A DNA stretch of 64,000 nucleotides from Haloarcula limicola (lineage in GTDB: Archaea; Halobacteriota; Halobacteria; Halobacteriales; Haloarculaceae): positions 1,612,001 through 1,676,000 of the forward strand of contig NZ_WRXM01000001.1 of assembly GCF_010119205.1 (NCBI RefSeq), read 5' to 3'. Shown one piece after another: positions 63,939 to 64,000 of the stretch (positions are counted from its first letter, which is position 1; each line of letters starts with the position of its first letter). The notes under the pieces were generated by a model. The model had not been told where the DNA came from and did no database searches. It saw only the letters and a program-made list of their open reading frames with translations. The translations under genes were made by a program, and so were the position numbers.

Positions 63939-64000
63939 ACGTGGGCGGTGTCTTTATTTCCGGGCGAAGGGGAGTACGCCACAGTGATGCAGATGCTCCG

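Overview
The window is about 64 kb of high-GC chromosomal DNA from a motile, salt-loving archaeon of the class Halobacteria (haloarchaea). The evidence is the very acidic predicted proteome, archaeal-type information proteins (CCA-adding enzyme, RadA, NMD3, RPA with three OB folds, fused double histone), TATA boxes close to start codons as in leaderless archaeal genes, archaeosine (preQ0) genes and an archaellum cluster. Genus cannot be fixed from the sequence. I see no insertion sequence, CRISPR array, rRNA, plasmid or phage module; most of the window looks like core chromosome.

Layout. 0-6 kb: tRNA-Arg, a lipoprotein, then an RPA / histone / histone-deacetylase-family series that converges on the CCA-adding enzyme, then tRNA-Asn and a CAT-anticodon tRNA with a decayed copy of its 3' end downstream. 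6-10 kb: a TRASH-domain Lrp regulator beside a cysteine-rich copper-storage-like protein, and an asparagine-synthetase-like protein without the usual N-terminal cysteine. 10-21 kb: a PadR regulator, an HTH plus small membrane protein pair, a UvrD-type helicase, an RNA ligase divergent from a HARP (protein-only RNase P-like) gene, many small zinc-ribbon or membrane proteins, a KaiC-like ATPase with a partner, and an Nmad3-like protein. 21-31 kb: acyltransferase, CPBP protease, aldo/keto reductase, sensor kinase, RadA, PspAB, KatG and HtpX. 31-44 kb: epimerase, NMD3, a Trm5/Taw2-type enzyme, oxidoreductase, AEC transporter, an HTH-DICT pair, queD-queE-queC, methylglyoxal synthase, HalOD1 and HTH_10 regulators, and dUTPase. 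44-48 kb: aconitase, an AT-rich island with one small gene, and a cation/proton antiporter.

48.5-64 kb is a motility and taxis locus on the minus strand: arlJ, arlI, arlH, arlG, arlF, a fused arlC/D/E-type gene, cheD, cheC, cheY, two membrane or exported proteins of unknown role, an acidic cytoplasmic protein, one archaellin, a second HTH plus small membrane protein pair, a KaiC-like ATPase and cheW. cheA, cheB and cheR are not in the window.

The main new observation is a 14-bp partial palindrome, TATCA-N5-GATA read in the direction of transcription. It lies upstream of five transcription units of the motility locus (arlC/E, cheY, archaellin, the small membrane protein and the HTH gene), with a one-mismatch copy upstream of cheW. 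In five of these six it sits 10-14 bp upstream of the TATA box. Only one other exact copy was found in the window, at 21.0 kb. This looks like an activator site for a motility regulon. The HTH gene inside the locus carries a site on its own promoter and is a candidate regulator; its paralogue with a paralogous membrane partner lies at 11 kb.
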